A stretch of 64,000 bases of DNA, taken from an uncultured Comamonas sp. GTDB taxonomy: Bacteria > Pseudomonadota > Gammaproteobacteria > Burkholderiales > Burkholderiaceae_C. The DNA lies in the NCBI GenBank assembly GCA_947306475.1, contig CAMZGS010000009.1, forward strand, positions 62,001 through 126,000, written 5' to 3'. The notes under the pieces are model-generated. The model had not been told where the DNA came from. It saw nothing but the letters and a program-made list of their open reading frames with translations, and ran no database searches. Of the stretch, positions 9,372 to 18,086 are shown piece after piece (positions within the stretch are counted from its first letter, which is position 1; the number at the start of each line of letters is the position of its first letter). The translations under genes were made by a program, and so were the position numbers.

Positions 9372-9388
9372 GTTTGCCTCCTTGGTTT

Positions 9389-9403
9389 TTGTCAGAAAAC
9401 AGT
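9389..9403. promoter_or_regulatory. Repeated 15-base motif, copy 1 (candidate operator)
   Basis: TTGTCAGAAAACAGT lies 18 bases before the yjcH start codon. A second copy differing by one base, TTGTCAGAAAACTGT, occurs at 9582-9596 on the other side of the same divergent region. Two near-identical 15-mers within 200 bases suggest a shared regulator binding site for yjcH-actP and the MHS transporter. The regulator is unknown. Confidence 0.4.
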
Positions 9404-9581
9404 AAGTAAAAACCTGCCTTGACAAAATTCATTCTGGAGAGCGGCCCTGACCATTTGCTTACTGCGGAACAGCAAAATTCTCGGGGTTTGCACCAGTGAT
9501 TTCACAATGAAAAACAAACAACTAGGGAAGACCCTGGCTTTGTTGCTCAGGATGTTTTCGAGCGTCAATTGCGTGGTTTTA

Positions 9582-9596
9582 TTGTCAGAAAACTGT
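9582..9596. promoter_or_regulatory. Repeated 15-base motif, copy 2 (candidate operator)
   Basis: TTGTCAGAAAACTGT, one mismatch from the copy at 9389-9403, lies 75 bases before the MHS transporter start. A further GTCAGAAA follows at once, so the motif is partly iterated here. Confidence 0.4.
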
Positions 9597-9671
9597 CAGA
9601 AATCGGCGGAATAGTGTCCCGACAGGCCCGGCCATCAGCCTGCGACATAACTATTTCCCAAGGAGACAAAT

Positions 9672-11354
9672 ATGGCTGTAAACGTTGCAATGAGCGCTGG
9701 GGGCAAGCCGGCACCGCGCCCCATGACCACGGCGGAGCGCAAGGTGATCCTGGCCTCGTCGCTGGGTACGGTGTTCGAGTGGTACGACTTCTATCTGTAC
9801 GGGTCGCTGGCAGCCATCATTGCCAGGCAGTTCTTTGCCGGGCTGGATCCGACGTCGGCCTTCATCTTTGCGTTGCTGGCGTTTGCCGCCGGCTTCATCG
9901 TCCGCCCCTTCGGGGCCCTGTTCTTTGGCCGCCTGGGTGACATGATCGGGCGCAAGTACACCTTTCTGGTGACCATTCTGATCATGGGGGTCTCGACCTT
10001 CATTGTCGGCATCCTGCCCAACTACGCCACCATCGGGGTGGCAGCGCCCATCATCCTCATCATCCTGCGCCTGCTGCAAGGCCTGGCGTTGGGCGGAGAG
10101 TACGGTGGCGCGGCCACCTATGTGGCTGAGCACTCGCCTCCAGGCAAGCGCGGTGCCTACACCGCCTGGATCCAGACCACGGCCACCATGGGGCTGTTCC
10201 TGTCGCTGCTGGTGATTCTGGGCACCCGCACCATTACCGGTGAGGAAGTGTTCAACGACTGGGGTTGGCGCATCCCATTCCTGGTGTCCATCCTGCTGCT
10301 GGGCATTTCCGTGTGGATTCGCATGCAGCTGTCCGAGTCGCCGGCCTTCCAGAAGATGAAGGCCGAGGGCAAGACCTCCAAGGCGCCGCTGTCGGAGTCC
10401 TTTGGCCAGTGGAAGAACCTGAAGATCGTACTCATTGCCCTGTTTGGTCTGACGGCCGGTCAGGCGGTGGTGTGGTACACGGGGCAGTTCTACGCGCTGT
10501 TCTTCCTGACGCAGCAACTGAAGGTGGATGCGGTGACGGCCAATCTGATGATCGCCGCTGCCTTGCTGGTGGGTACGCCGTTTTTCCTGGTCTTTGGGGC
10601 GCTGTCGGACAAGATCGGCCGCAAGCCCATCATCATGCTGGGCTGCGCGCTGGCCATTGCGACGTATTTCCCCGTCTTCAAGCTGCTGACGGAGATGGCC
10701 AACCCCGATCTGGCGCGTGCCCAGGCCAACAACAAGGTGGTGGTGGTTGCGGATCCCAGGGAGTGTTCCTTCCAGTTCAACCCGACCGGCACGGCCAAGT
10801 TCACCAGTTCCTGCGACGTTGCCAAGCAGGTGCTGGCCTCCAGCTCGGTCAGCTACGACAACGAAGCAGCGCCTGCCGGCACGACCGCTGTCATCCGGAT
10901 TGGTGAGCATGTCATCCAGAGCTACTCCTCCACGGGCCTGAGTGCCGAGGAAGCCAGGGCCAGGGATGCAGAGTTCAAGAAGGTGGTAGCCGACACCTTG
11001 AAACAGGATGGTTATCCGGCCAAGGCCGATCCTGCCAAGATGAACAAGCTTGGCATGGTGGCCATCCTGACGTATCTGGTGATCCTGGTGACCATGGTCT
11101 ATGGCCCGATTGCCGCCATGCTGGTGGAGCTGTTTCCGACGCGCATTCGCTACACCTCCATGTCGCTGCCGTACCACATCGGCAATGGCTGGTTCGGCGG
11201 CTTGCTGCCCACCATGTCGTTTGCCATCGTGGCGCAGACCGGCAACATGTACAACGGTTTGTGGTATCCCATCATCATCGCGGGCATGACCCTGGTCATC
11301 GGCATGCTGTTCCTGAGTGAAACCAAGGATGTAGATATCTACGCGCAGGACTGA
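9672..11354 (+). CDS. MHS-family (MFS) metabolite:proton symporter with an extra extracytoplasmic domain
   Basis: 560 residues; ATG with AAGGAG at 9659-9664. The N-terminal half shows the family signature SSLGTVFEWYDFYLYGS and the loop motif GRLGDMIGRKY; a second loop motif, GALSDKIGRKP, lies before helix 9. Between predicted helices 9 and 10 (about residues 341-457) there is a hydrophilic insertion of about 115 residues. By topology it faces the periplasm, and it holds the only two cysteines of that segment (C365, C381). MHS transporters take up organic acids, betaines or similar solutes. The divergent actP unit and the downstream porin suggest carboxylate uptake, but the substrate cannot be read from sequence. 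Confidence 0.85.
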   Translation: MAVNVAMSAGGKPAPRPMTTAERKVILASSLGTVFEWYDFYLYGSLAAIIARQFFAGLDPTSAFIFALLAFAAGFIVRPFGALFFGRLGDMIGRKYTFLVTILIMGVSTFIVGILPNYATIGVAAPIILIILRLLQGLALGGEYGGAATYVAEHSPPGKRGAYTAWIQTTATMGLFLSLLVILGTRTITGEEVFNDWGWRIPFLVSILLLGISVWIRMQLSESPAFQKMKAEGKTSKAPLSESFGQWKNLKIVLIALFGLTAGQAVVWYTGQFYALFFLTQQLKVDAVTANLMIAAALLVGTPFFLVFGALSDKIGRKPIIMLGCALAIATYFPVFKLLTEMANPDLARAQANNKVVVVADPRECSFQFNPTGTAKFTSSCDVAKQVLASSSVSYDNEAAPAGTTAVIRIGEHVIQSYSSTGLSAEEARARDAEFKKVVADTLKQDGYPAKADPAKMNKLGMVAILTYLVILVTMVYGPIAAMLVELFPTRIRYTSMSLPYHIGNGWFGGLLPTMSFAIVAQTGNMYNGLWYPIIIAGMTLVIGMLFLSETKDVDIYAQD

Positions 11355-11450
11355 TTTCAGGCGCTCTCCTAAAATCGCCGCGGCCATCGGTCTTACAAGT
11401 GTTGCTTGAAGTAGCCGGTGGCTGCAATTTCACTTTTCAAGGACTTTCTT

Positions 11451-12443
11451 ATGACCAAGACTTCCCGCCTGATGTTGGCCGTTCTGGCCGCTTGCGGTAC
11501 CAGCGCTGCCCTGGCCCAAAGCAGCGTGACTATTTACGGTCGCGTAAACACCTCCATCGAACACCAGAAGAACGGTAAGGAATCCGTTACCGGTATGTAC
11601 GACAACAGCTCGCGTATCGGCTTCAAGGGTGAGGAAGATTTGGGGAATGGCTTGAAAGCAGGCTTTGTCCTGGAAGCCGGTTTCAATTCTGACGATGGTT
11701 CCGGTCCGCTGACTTTCACCCGTCAAAGCGAAGTGAACCTGTCGGGCAACTTCGGTATGGTGCGCCTGGGGAACTTCTTCCCCGAGTCCTACTACGCCAC
11801 GTCCGACTACATCGGCCTGCACAACCACGAAACCGGTTCGTCGGCCGACGTGCTGTACTACGACGCTGCCTGGTTCGATGGCAATGGCACCGGCAACAAG
11901 GTTGCCTACCGCACGCCGACCTTCAGCAATTTCTGGGCTGAAGCCAGCGTGAGCCTGCACGAGAAGGCCAAGACTGCGCCCGCAGTGAACAAGAACGCCT
12001 ACGACCTGGCGGCCAACTACAACAATGGCCCCCTGTCCCTGGGCGCCGGCTACAGCTACTGGAACAACAACCACCAGTTTGCCCTGCGCGGCCTGTACAG
12101 CTTTGGTCAGTTTGTCGTTGGTGCTTACTACCAGCGCAACAAGGACGACAATGCCATCCTGGGCACTGGCGCCGGCAACCGCAACAACTTCCGTCTGTCC
12201 GGCATGTATGTGCTGAACGCTTCGGAATTCCACGTGAACGTCGGCCACGCCGGCAAGTGGAGCAAGGTGGACGATTCTGCTGCCACGCAGTGGACGCTGG
12301 GCTACAACTACAACCTGAGCAAGCGCACCAAGGTGTACACCTACTACACCAAGGTCAACAACAAAAAGGGTGCCAGCTACATGACCGGCACCGCTGGCGA
12401 CGACTTCTCTTCCTTCGCCCTGGGCGTGCGTCACAACTTCTAA
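11451..12443 (+). CDS. Gram-negative general porin (outer membrane beta-barrel)
   Basis: 330 residues. ATG at 11451 with AAGGA at 11439-11443; an in-frame GTG upstream would destroy the signal peptide. The signal peptide is about 1-20 (LAACGTSAALAQ), followed by the typical betaproteobacterial porin start SSVTIYGRVNTSIEH, alternating beta-strand pattern, the SRIGFKGEEDLGNGLKAGFVLE block and a C-terminal Phe (GVRHNF) needed for outer-membrane insertion. It is a 16-stranded trimeric diffusion channel by family. A strong terminator follows, so it is probably monocistronic. Confidence 0.93.
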   Translation: MTKTSRLMLAVLAACGTSAALAQSSVTIYGRVNTSIEHQKNGKESVTGMYDNSSRIGFKGEEDLGNGLKAGFVLEAGFNSDDGSGPLTFTRQSEVNLSGNFGMVRLGNFFPESYYATSDYIGLHNHETGSSADVLYYDAAWFDGNGTGNKVAYRTPTFSNFWAEASVSLHEKAKTAPAVNKNAYDLAANYNNGPLSLGAGYSYWNNNHQFALRGLYSFGQFVVGAYYQRNKDDNAILGTGAGNRNNFRLSGMYVLNASEFHVNVGHAGKWSKVDDSAATQWTLGYNYNLSKRTKVYTYYTKVNNKKGASYMTGTAGDDFSSFALGVRHNF

Positions 12444-12462
12444 GCGTTTGGACACATGCAAG

Positions 12463-12499
12463 AAAAGCCCCCGATGCCGATCGCATCGGGGGCTTTTTT
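12463..12499 (+). terminator. Rho-independent terminator after the porin gene
   Basis: AGCCCCCGATGC and GCATCGGGGGCT form a 12-base perfect stem around a short loop, followed by six T. Confidence 0.93.
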
Positions 12500-12571
12500 G
12501 TTACGTGTCTGTAACTATCTGTTAAACAAGCAAAAGTGGGTGGTGGGCCGCTTGCCTGCACAATGCACGGC

Positions 12572-13018
12572 ATGAGCAAACAAAAGACTTCCGTCGTCTG
12601 TCTGGTGGCAGCGCTGGCGCTGTTGACCGGGTGTTCCTCCCCTTCAGCGCATGTGGGTGTCGGGGTGCCCGTCGGCCCCGTTCAGGTTGGAGTGGGCGTT
12701 GGCACAGGGGGTGTGTCGGCAGGAGCGACGGTGGGGCACGGTCCGGTTGGTGTGGGCGTTGGTGTGAATCAGCGCGGACAGGTGAGAGGTGGCGTCGGGG
12801 TAGGGACGTCCACTTCGGCTGGCAAGGCGCGTGTCGGAGTGGGTGTGGGCACTTCGGGGGTGTTGTACGACCCGCAGACGCCACGTGGCCAGGTGGCGCC
12901 CGGGCAACGTGCTTCGGATGCTTCCGGCACGCCCGCCGCAGCACCCCTGCGTTGGCGCGATGCGCAGGGACGCATCGTTTCCGAGTGCCAGGCTTTTGGC
13001 AACTGTACCGAGCGTTGA
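12572..13018 (+). CDS. Gly/Val-repeat lipoprotein of unknown function
   Basis: 148 residues. A short signal ends in the lipobox LLTGC (C21), so it should be a lipoprotein. The mature part is built of repeated VGVGV/GVGVGT blocks separated by short variable linkers (about residues 28-95), then a Pro/Ala-rich segment and a conserved-looking end LRWRDAQGRIVSECQAFGNCTER with two cysteines. No function recognised. The start at 12572 is chosen for the signal peptide; no clear ribosome site is seen. The stop is three bases from the next start, so it may be co-transcribed with the two membrane-protein genes downstream. Confidence 0.75.
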   Translation: MSKQKTSVVCLVAALALLTGCSSPSAHVGVGVPVGPVQVGVGVGTGGVSAGATVGHGPVGVGVGVNQRGQVRGGVGVGTSTSAGKARVGVGVGTSGVLYDPQTPRGQVAPGQRASDASGTPAAAPLRWRDAQGRIVSECQAFGNCTER

Positions 13019-13021
13019 GCG

Positions 13022-13984
13022 ATGCTGACCCTGATTTATGACACCGTACGTCGCTATGGCTTGAGTAGCGAGCAGGCCGCCAGATTGTGGGATTGTGCAC
13101 AGCCAGGAGAGCCCCCCGCAGGCTGGGTGCAGCGGCTGTGGCGCAGTCTGCTGGTGGTGGCAGCCTTGTTGCTGGGCGCCGGGCTGATTTTCTGGATTGC
13201 CGCGCAGTGGCCGGAGCAGACGCGCAGCTTCAAGCTGCATGTGTTGCAGGCGGCAGTGGCGCTGCCCGTGCTGGTGGCGGCACTGGTGGCGCGTGTGCGC
13301 GTGCCGGCGTTGCTGCTGGCGACGCTGGCGTTGGGCGGCTTGCTGGCGTTTGTCGGACAGACCTACCAGACGGGGGCCGACGCCTGGCAACTGTTTGCCA
13401 CCTGGGCCGCGCTGGCGCTGGTGTGGGTGTTGGTGGTGCGCAGCGATGGGTTGTGGGCGCTGTGGCTGGTGATTGCCGGGGCCGCCCTGGCCCTGTGGGG
13501 CAGCATGTACAGCCTGTGGGGTGTGCTGCACGGCGTCAACCTGTTGCAGGTCTATGGCCGGGAGGTGCTGCCCTGGCTGGTGCTGTGGTTGCTGCCCCTA
13601 GCATTGCCCCGCCTGGGGCCGGTGGCACTGGAACAAAACCGCATCAGTCGTACGGTAGGGGCTGCCCTGGCGCTGGCGGCCTGGACAGGGCATGGCATGC
13701 ACGCGGTGTTGCGTAGCGATTTCCTGCTGGTGGTGTACCTGGGTACGGCACTGCTGGTGGCGCTGGTGCTGTGGCAGGCCCGGCGCAGGCACGACATGGC
13801 GGTATTGGGCCTGGGGTTGCTGGCCGCCAATGTCTTGTGGTTGTCCGGGATTGGGCGCTGGTTGTTCGATGGTTTGGAGGCGTCAGGGTCGGGGGGGTTT
13901 CTCTTGATGACCTTGCTCATGGCCGCCAGCGTGGGGGGCAGTGTCCATTGGTTGTACCAACAGCAAAAGCGGGGTGATGCATGA
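13022..13984 (+). CDS. DUF2157 integral membrane protein
   Basis: 320 residues. A short soluble N-terminus with LSSEQAARLWDCAQ is followed by about ten hydrophobic helices, as in DUF2157 proteins. The block WPEQTRSFKLHVLQAAVALPVL after the first helices fits that family. Function is unknown. The last bases overlap the start of the next gene (ATGA, 13981-13984), so the two are translated together. Confidence 0.8.
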   Translation: MLTLIYDTVRRYGLSSEQAARLWDCAQPGEPPAGWVQRLWRSLLVVAALLLGAGLIFWIAAQWPEQTRSFKLHVLQAAVALPVLVAALVARVRVPALLLATLALGGLLAFVGQTYQTGADAWQLFATWAALALVWVLVVRSDGLWALWLVIAGAALALWGSMYSLWGVLHGVNLLQVYGREVLPWLVLWLLPLALPRLGPVALEQNRISRTVGAALALAAWTGHGMHAVLRSDFLLVVYLGTALLVALVLWQARRRHDMAVLGLGLLAANVLWLSGIGRWLFDGLEASGSGGFLLMTLLMAASVGGSVHWLYQQQKRGDA

Positions 13985-15804
13985 GCAAGCCAGAGGTCAC
14001 GTGGTGGGCACAGGCCAGGGCACAGGGGCTGTTGCCAGCCGACGCCGAGCCCATGCCGGCAGCGCACAGCCCGTCGTGGGTGGTGCAGGCCCTGTGCTTT
14101 GTGGGGGCGCAGTTCGTGTTGTGGCCCTTCATGGTTACGCTGGCCCTGTTGCTGGAGGACTGGTTGCTGGAGGGCGCGGGCGCCTTGCTGACCAGTGCGG
14201 CTCTGGCCGCAGGCGGCCTCTGGCTGCTGCGCCAGAGTCGTCAGGTGTTTGTCGAGCAGCTGGGGATGAGTATGTTGCTGGCCGCGCAGGTGCAGTGGGT
14301 GATCGGCTGGGCCAGCTGGCTGGATGCACCGCCCTGGCTGGTGATGCTCAGCTTGCTGCTGTTGCAGCTGACGCTGGCCTGCCTCAGCCAGGTGGTGTGG
14401 ATTGAGCGCCTGTTCGGGATGCTGGCCAGCTGGTCACTGTTTGCCCTGCCCGCTTTGCCCGTGCTGGATGTGGATGCAGCCATGGGCCGTGATGGCTGGT
14501 GGCAGGTGCTGACGCAATGGCCCAACCACACGCTGCTGCTGGCAGCGTTGTGGGCACTGTGGGTACACCGCCAGGGGCGTTGGCTCACGCGTGTTGGGGC
14601 TGCCACGGCCAGTGTGCTGATGGAAGGCGCCGTTGTGGGGCTGCTGCTGGCCCTGGTGTTCAAGAGCTGCACGATGTGGGCCATGGTGGGCGGTGCGCCC
14701 GCTGGCTCGGCCGATGTGGCCGATGCTGGGCAGGCCCTGCTGTGGACACTGTCCTGGCCCAAGGTGGTGCAGGCTGCTGCGGTTCTGCTCAGTGCCCTGT
14801 GGCTGTACGGGCGCTGGCGCCCGCAAGGGCGGGCCCGGGGGGTGCTGGCGCTGATGGCGGTGGCTGCCCTGGCCGCTTGCCTGGCGGTGGACAGCATGGG
14901 GGCGCTGGCGTTGGTGGCGGCATTTGCCGCCGGCACGCGGCGCTGGCGCACGCTGTGGCTGGCCCTGGCGGTGTTGCTGGTGGAGCTGGCCAATTTCTAC
15001 TACGCCCTGCAGTGGCCTCTGACGGACAAGGCTGCCGCCTTGGCCCTGCTGGGCAGTGTTTTGGCACTGGCACTGTGGTGGCTGCGCAGCCCGCCAGTGC
15101 CGCAGTCGCCGGTATCCGGTCATGCCCAACGGTCGCAGCAGCCGATGCGTTCCTGGCTGGTCAGCATGATGGTGCTGGCCGCCGCAGCCTTGGCGCTGGG
15201 TCTGGTGCAGATGGATGTGCAGCGCAAGGAACAGGTGCTGGCGCAGGGACAAAGGATCTTTGTGCCGCTGGCGCCGCGTGATCCGCGCTCGCTGTTGCAG
15301 GGCGATTACATGGCACTGAACTTTGCCTATCCCGAGGCAGTGCGTGAGCAGCTCAAGGCGTACCTGAAACAGCACCCCAGCGCTTCCAGGGTGCTGGTGG
15401 TGGCGCGTCTGGACGAGCGGGGCGTGGCGGAAGTGGAGCGGCTGGCACAGCCCGCAGACATGGCCTCGGCACCAACGCCGGCACAGGGCCGGGTGCTGCT
15501 GCCCCTCAAACGCCTGAAAGGCAATTGGGTGGTGGTCACCGACGCCTTCTTCTTCCCGGAAGGCCGGGGCCGCCCACTGGCTGCCGCACGGTTTGGCGAG
15601 TTCCGTGTCCTGCCCAGTGGGCAGGCACTGCTGGCCGGGTTGGCCGATGAGCACCTCCAACCGCTGCAGCCGGCGGCGCAGTCCGCAGATGAGCAGCTTC
15701 GTGTCCTTGAGGCTGCCGATTCAGCCGACGGCGCGCAGGAGGAACCGCCGGTGCAGGAAGACGGCACACTGCCCGAGGAAGAGCCGGAGGCAGAGGCCGA
15801 ATAG
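13981..15804 (+). CDS. DUF4401 membrane domain fused to a GDYXXLXY domain
   Basis: 607 residues. The first about 370 residues are hydrophobic with many helices (DUF4401-like). After a further helix (about 392-412) comes a soluble domain with the signature GDYMALNFAY (about 441-450), as in GDYXXLXY proteins, and an acidic tail (EEPPVQEDGTLPEEEPEAEAE). In many bacteria DUF2157, DUF4401 and GDYXXLXY are separate neighbouring genes; here the last two are one polypeptide, supporting a common complex. The function of the set is unknown. The gene ends seven bases from a convergent kinase gene with no terminator visible. Confidence 0.8.
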   Translation: MSKPEVTWWAQARAQGLLPADAEPMPAAHSPSWVVQALCFVGAQFVLWPFMVTLALLLEDWLLEGAGALLTSAALAAGGLWLLRQSRQVFVEQLGMSMLLAAQVQWVIGWASWLDAPPWLVMLSLLLLQLTLACLSQVVWIERLFGMLASWSLFALPALPVLDVDAAMGRDGWWQVLTQWPNHTLLLAALWALWVHRQGRWLTRVGAATASVLMEGAVVGLLLALVFKSCTMWAMVGGAPAGSADVADAGQALLWTLSWPKVVQAAAVLLSALWLYGRWRPQGRARGVLALMAVAALAACLAVDSMGALALVAAFAAGTRRWRTLWLALAVLLVELANFYYALQWPLTDKAAALALLGSVLALALWWLRSPPVPQSPVSGHAQRSQQPMRSWLVSMMVLAAAALALGLVQMDVQRKEQVLAQGQRIFVPLAPRDPRSLLQGDYMALNFAYPEAVREQLKAYLKQHPSASRVLVVARLDERGVAEVERLAQPADMASAPTPAQGRVLLPLKRLKGNWVVVTDAFFFPEGRGRPLAAARFGEFRVLPSGQALLAGLADEHLQPLQPAAQSADEQLRVLEAADSADGAQEEPPVQEDGTLPEEEPEAEAE

Positions 15805-15810
15805 GCACTG

Positions 15811-17232
15811 TTACAGGTGGGCAAATGGCAGCTGCTGCTTGACCAGAATCACCGTGCATGGCGCATCGCGCGCTACGCGGATCGGCACGGTGGCAATGAA
15901 GCGTTGCAATTGCAGGCCGTGGGTGGCTGCGCCCAGGATCATCAGGCCGACGTTGTTGCCTTCGGCAAAACGCACCAGGGCCTGCGCCACGTCGTTGGCT
16001 TCGAGCACGTGGTAGCTCACCCCGTGGCCCTCCAGATCCAGGCCCTGTGCCCAGTGCTTGAGGCGCGCGCGGTGCGTGCGATGCAGCTGGGTTTCGCTGC
16101 GGCTGCTGTCGGTGCTGCTGCTGGCGCCAGGCGCAATCACCGTGACGACGGCCAGCCGCGCCCCCGGCCGTGTGGATAGCGAACGCGCCACCGCCTGGCG
16201 CAGGCTGTAGAGCGTGGCATCGCTGGCGTCGCGGTGTGGCACGGCCACCATCAGAATGGGGGTGTCGTCCACCTGCTGGCTGGGCAACGGGCTGGGGTGG
16301 TACTCCATGCCGGCGGCCCTGATCCAGCGGCGCAGCCTGGCCCCCAGCGGCAGCGGGCGCAGGCGCTGGCCGCGCTGGGTGATGGGCACCTGCTGTGGCT
16401 CGCTCAGGTCAAAGGCCAGTTGTGCGGCACTGGGGTAGCGCTGCGCGGCCTCAGGCTCCAGGCAGCGTAGCACGATCTCCTGCAGCCAGTCGGGCACCTC
16501 GGGCCGCAGGGCGCGCGGTGGCGTGGGCGCCAGCCACATGCGCTGGCGCATGCCGCCATTGGTCTGTGGGCAGCCAAAGGGCAGCTCGCCGGTGAGCAGC
16601 TCGTACAGCATCACGCCCAGGGCGAAGACATCGCTGCGGATGTCGCCACGCACGCCGACGATCTGCTCCGGGGCAATCCAGGCGGGGGAGCCCACGGCGG
16701 TGCGCAGCTCTTCGGCCAGCAGGTCCGGGTAGTGGGCGTGGCAGGAGAGGCCAAAGTCCAGCAGCACGGCGCTGCCATCCGGGCGGATGATGACGTTGCT
16801 GGGCTTGAGATCCAGGTGGCAGCAGTTCTGCTGGTGCAGGCTGTGCACGGCCTGGGCCATGGCGATGCCCAGGCGCACCACGGTGTCGATGCCGGGGCGC
16901 TCGTCCTGATCCAGCCAGTGCTGCAGCGTCTGCCCCTCAATGCGCTCCATGACGATGTAGGGCAGGCGCAGCAGGTCGCCGGCAGCCACAAAGCGCGGCA
17001 CATGGCTGCCTTGCAGGGCGGGCAGGATCTGCAGCTCCACCTCGAAGCCGACGATGTTCTCTGCCCCGTCGCCCGCCGTCATGCGCGGGATCTTCATGAC
17101 CATGGGGAAGGCGCTGCTCTTGCCGCTGTCGTTGGTGTAGGTGACGGCATAGATGTGCGCCATGCTGCCGGCGTGCAGGCACTCGTGCACGGTAAAGCCG
17201 TCGATTTCGGTACCAGGGTCGAGTTTTTTCAT
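15811..17232 (-). CDS. Serine/threonine protein kinase fused to a universal-stress (UspA) domain
   Basis: 473 residues from the ATG that overlaps the upstream gene's stop. Kinase domain, about 10-280: a degenerate glycine loop (HAGSMAHIYAV), K47 in MVMK, catalytic loop HLDLKPSN (D141, K143, N146), DFG at 159-161 and APE at 187-189, so it should be active. A basic linker leads to a C-terminal UspA-like domain (about 345-473) containing ILGAATHG, which resembles the nucleotide-binding loop but lacks the last Gly-Ser/Thr part of it. No membrane segment. It is translationally coupled to a metallophosphoesterase and divergent from narX, which suggests a stress or anaerobic signalling pair. Substrate is unknown. 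Confidence 0.9.
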   Translation of the reverse strand: MKKLDPGTEIDGFTVHECLHAGSMAHIYAVTYTNDSGKSSAFPMVMKIPRMTAGDGAENIVGFEVELQILPALQGSHVPRFVAAGDLLRLPYIVMERIEGQTLQHWLDQDERPGIDTVVRLGIAMAQAVHSLHQQNCCHLDLKPSNVIIRPDGSAVLLDFGLSCHAHYPDLLAEELRTAVGSPAWIAPEQIVGVRGDIRSDVFALGVMLYELLTGELPFGCPQTNGGMRQRMWLAPTPPRALRPEVPDWLQEIVLRCLEPEAAQRYPSAAQLAFDLSEPQQVPITQRGQRLRPLPLGARLRRWIRAAGMEYHPSPLPSQQVDDTPILMVAVPHRDASDATLYSLRQAVARSLSTRPGARLAVVTVIAPGASSSTDSSRSETQLHRTHRARLKHWAQGLDLEGHGVSYHVLEANDVAQALVRFAEGNNVGLMILGAATHGLQLQRFIATVPIRVARDAPCTVILVKQQLPFAHL

Positions 17233-17984
17233 TGTCCCAGTTCCAGGCGCAGAGCGAAGAATTCGGGCAACGGCGTGGTGCGCACTGCGGCTGCCGCTGC
17301 GGCGCAGTCGTAGTCCACGCGGTGGAAGGTCAGGGTGGCCAGGGCCTCGTCGTACAGGGCGTACATGGCGCGCGTGTCGCCATCGCGCGGCTGACCGCAA
17401 GAGCCAACGATGGCCAGCCAGTGCCGGTGCTGCGGCACCGGAATGGTCACGCCGGGCTGTGGCACAAAGCGCATCAGCTTGGCCGTGGGCGTGTGGTAGT
17501 ACAGCGACTGTTGGTGTACATGGCCGCAGAAGATGTAGCGGATGCCGTCATTGAGCGCATGGGCTGCGTGGATGCTGCGCTCAGCCTGCACGTTGTCGCT
17601 GATGTAATGCCAGGCCGCCGGTTCGTACGCGCTGGCATGCACCAGCAGCAGCGAGCCATAGATCTGCTGCACCGGCAGCTGGCGCAGAAAGTCCAGGTGT
17701 GCGCTGCTGAGCTGCTGGTGCGTCCAGGCCGCGCCTTCTTCGCCCATGGTGCTGGGGTGGGGCGGAGGGTGCAGCGCCATCGCGTCGTGGTTGCCCTGAA
17801 TGGCCCAGGCGCCGCGCTCCACCTCGGCCATGATCAGGTCCAGCACCTGCGCGGGCTGACCGCCGTAACCCACCATGTCCCCGAGGAAGGCCAGTTGGTC
17901 CGCACCGTGCGCGCGAGCGTGCGCCAGGCAGGCTTGCAGCGCGGGAAGGTTGGCGTGGATGTCCGAGAGCAAGGCAATCTTCAT
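17229..17984 (-). CDS. Metallophosphoesterase coupled to the kinase-Usp gene
   Basis: 251 residues starting MKIALLSDIHANL; an ATG three codons upstream (17993) is an alternative. Metal-binding motifs of calcineurin-like phosphoesterases are all present: SDIHAN (residues 7-12), GDMVGYG, GNHDAM and GHVH. The family hydrolyses phosphoproteins, cyclic nucleotides or Ap4A-like compounds. The stop overlaps the kinase start (ATGA, 17229-17232). A phosphatase-like and a kinase gene in one coupled unit suggests opposing activities, but this is inference. Confidence 0.85.
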   Translation of the reverse strand: MKIALLSDIHANLPALQACLAHARAHGADQLAFLGDMVGYGGQPAQVLDLIMAEVERGAWAIQGNHDAMALHPPPHPSTMGEEGAAWTHQQLSSAHLDFLRQLPVQQIYGSLLLVHASAYEPAAWHYISDNVQAERSIHAAHALNDGIRYIFCGHVHQQSLYYHTPTAKLMRFVPQPGVTIPVPQHRHWLAIVGSCGQPRDGDTRAMYALYDEALATLTFHRVDYDCAAAAAAVRTTPLPEFFALRLELGQ

Positions 17985-18086
17985 GTCAGGCATGATCCGG
18001 GGGAAAGCTGGCATCTGGCTTGCAAACAGGGGCGTGCTTTCCTGGTGCTTTCCCGTAAGGCAACCTGCGCCCCGATGGCCAGGGGT

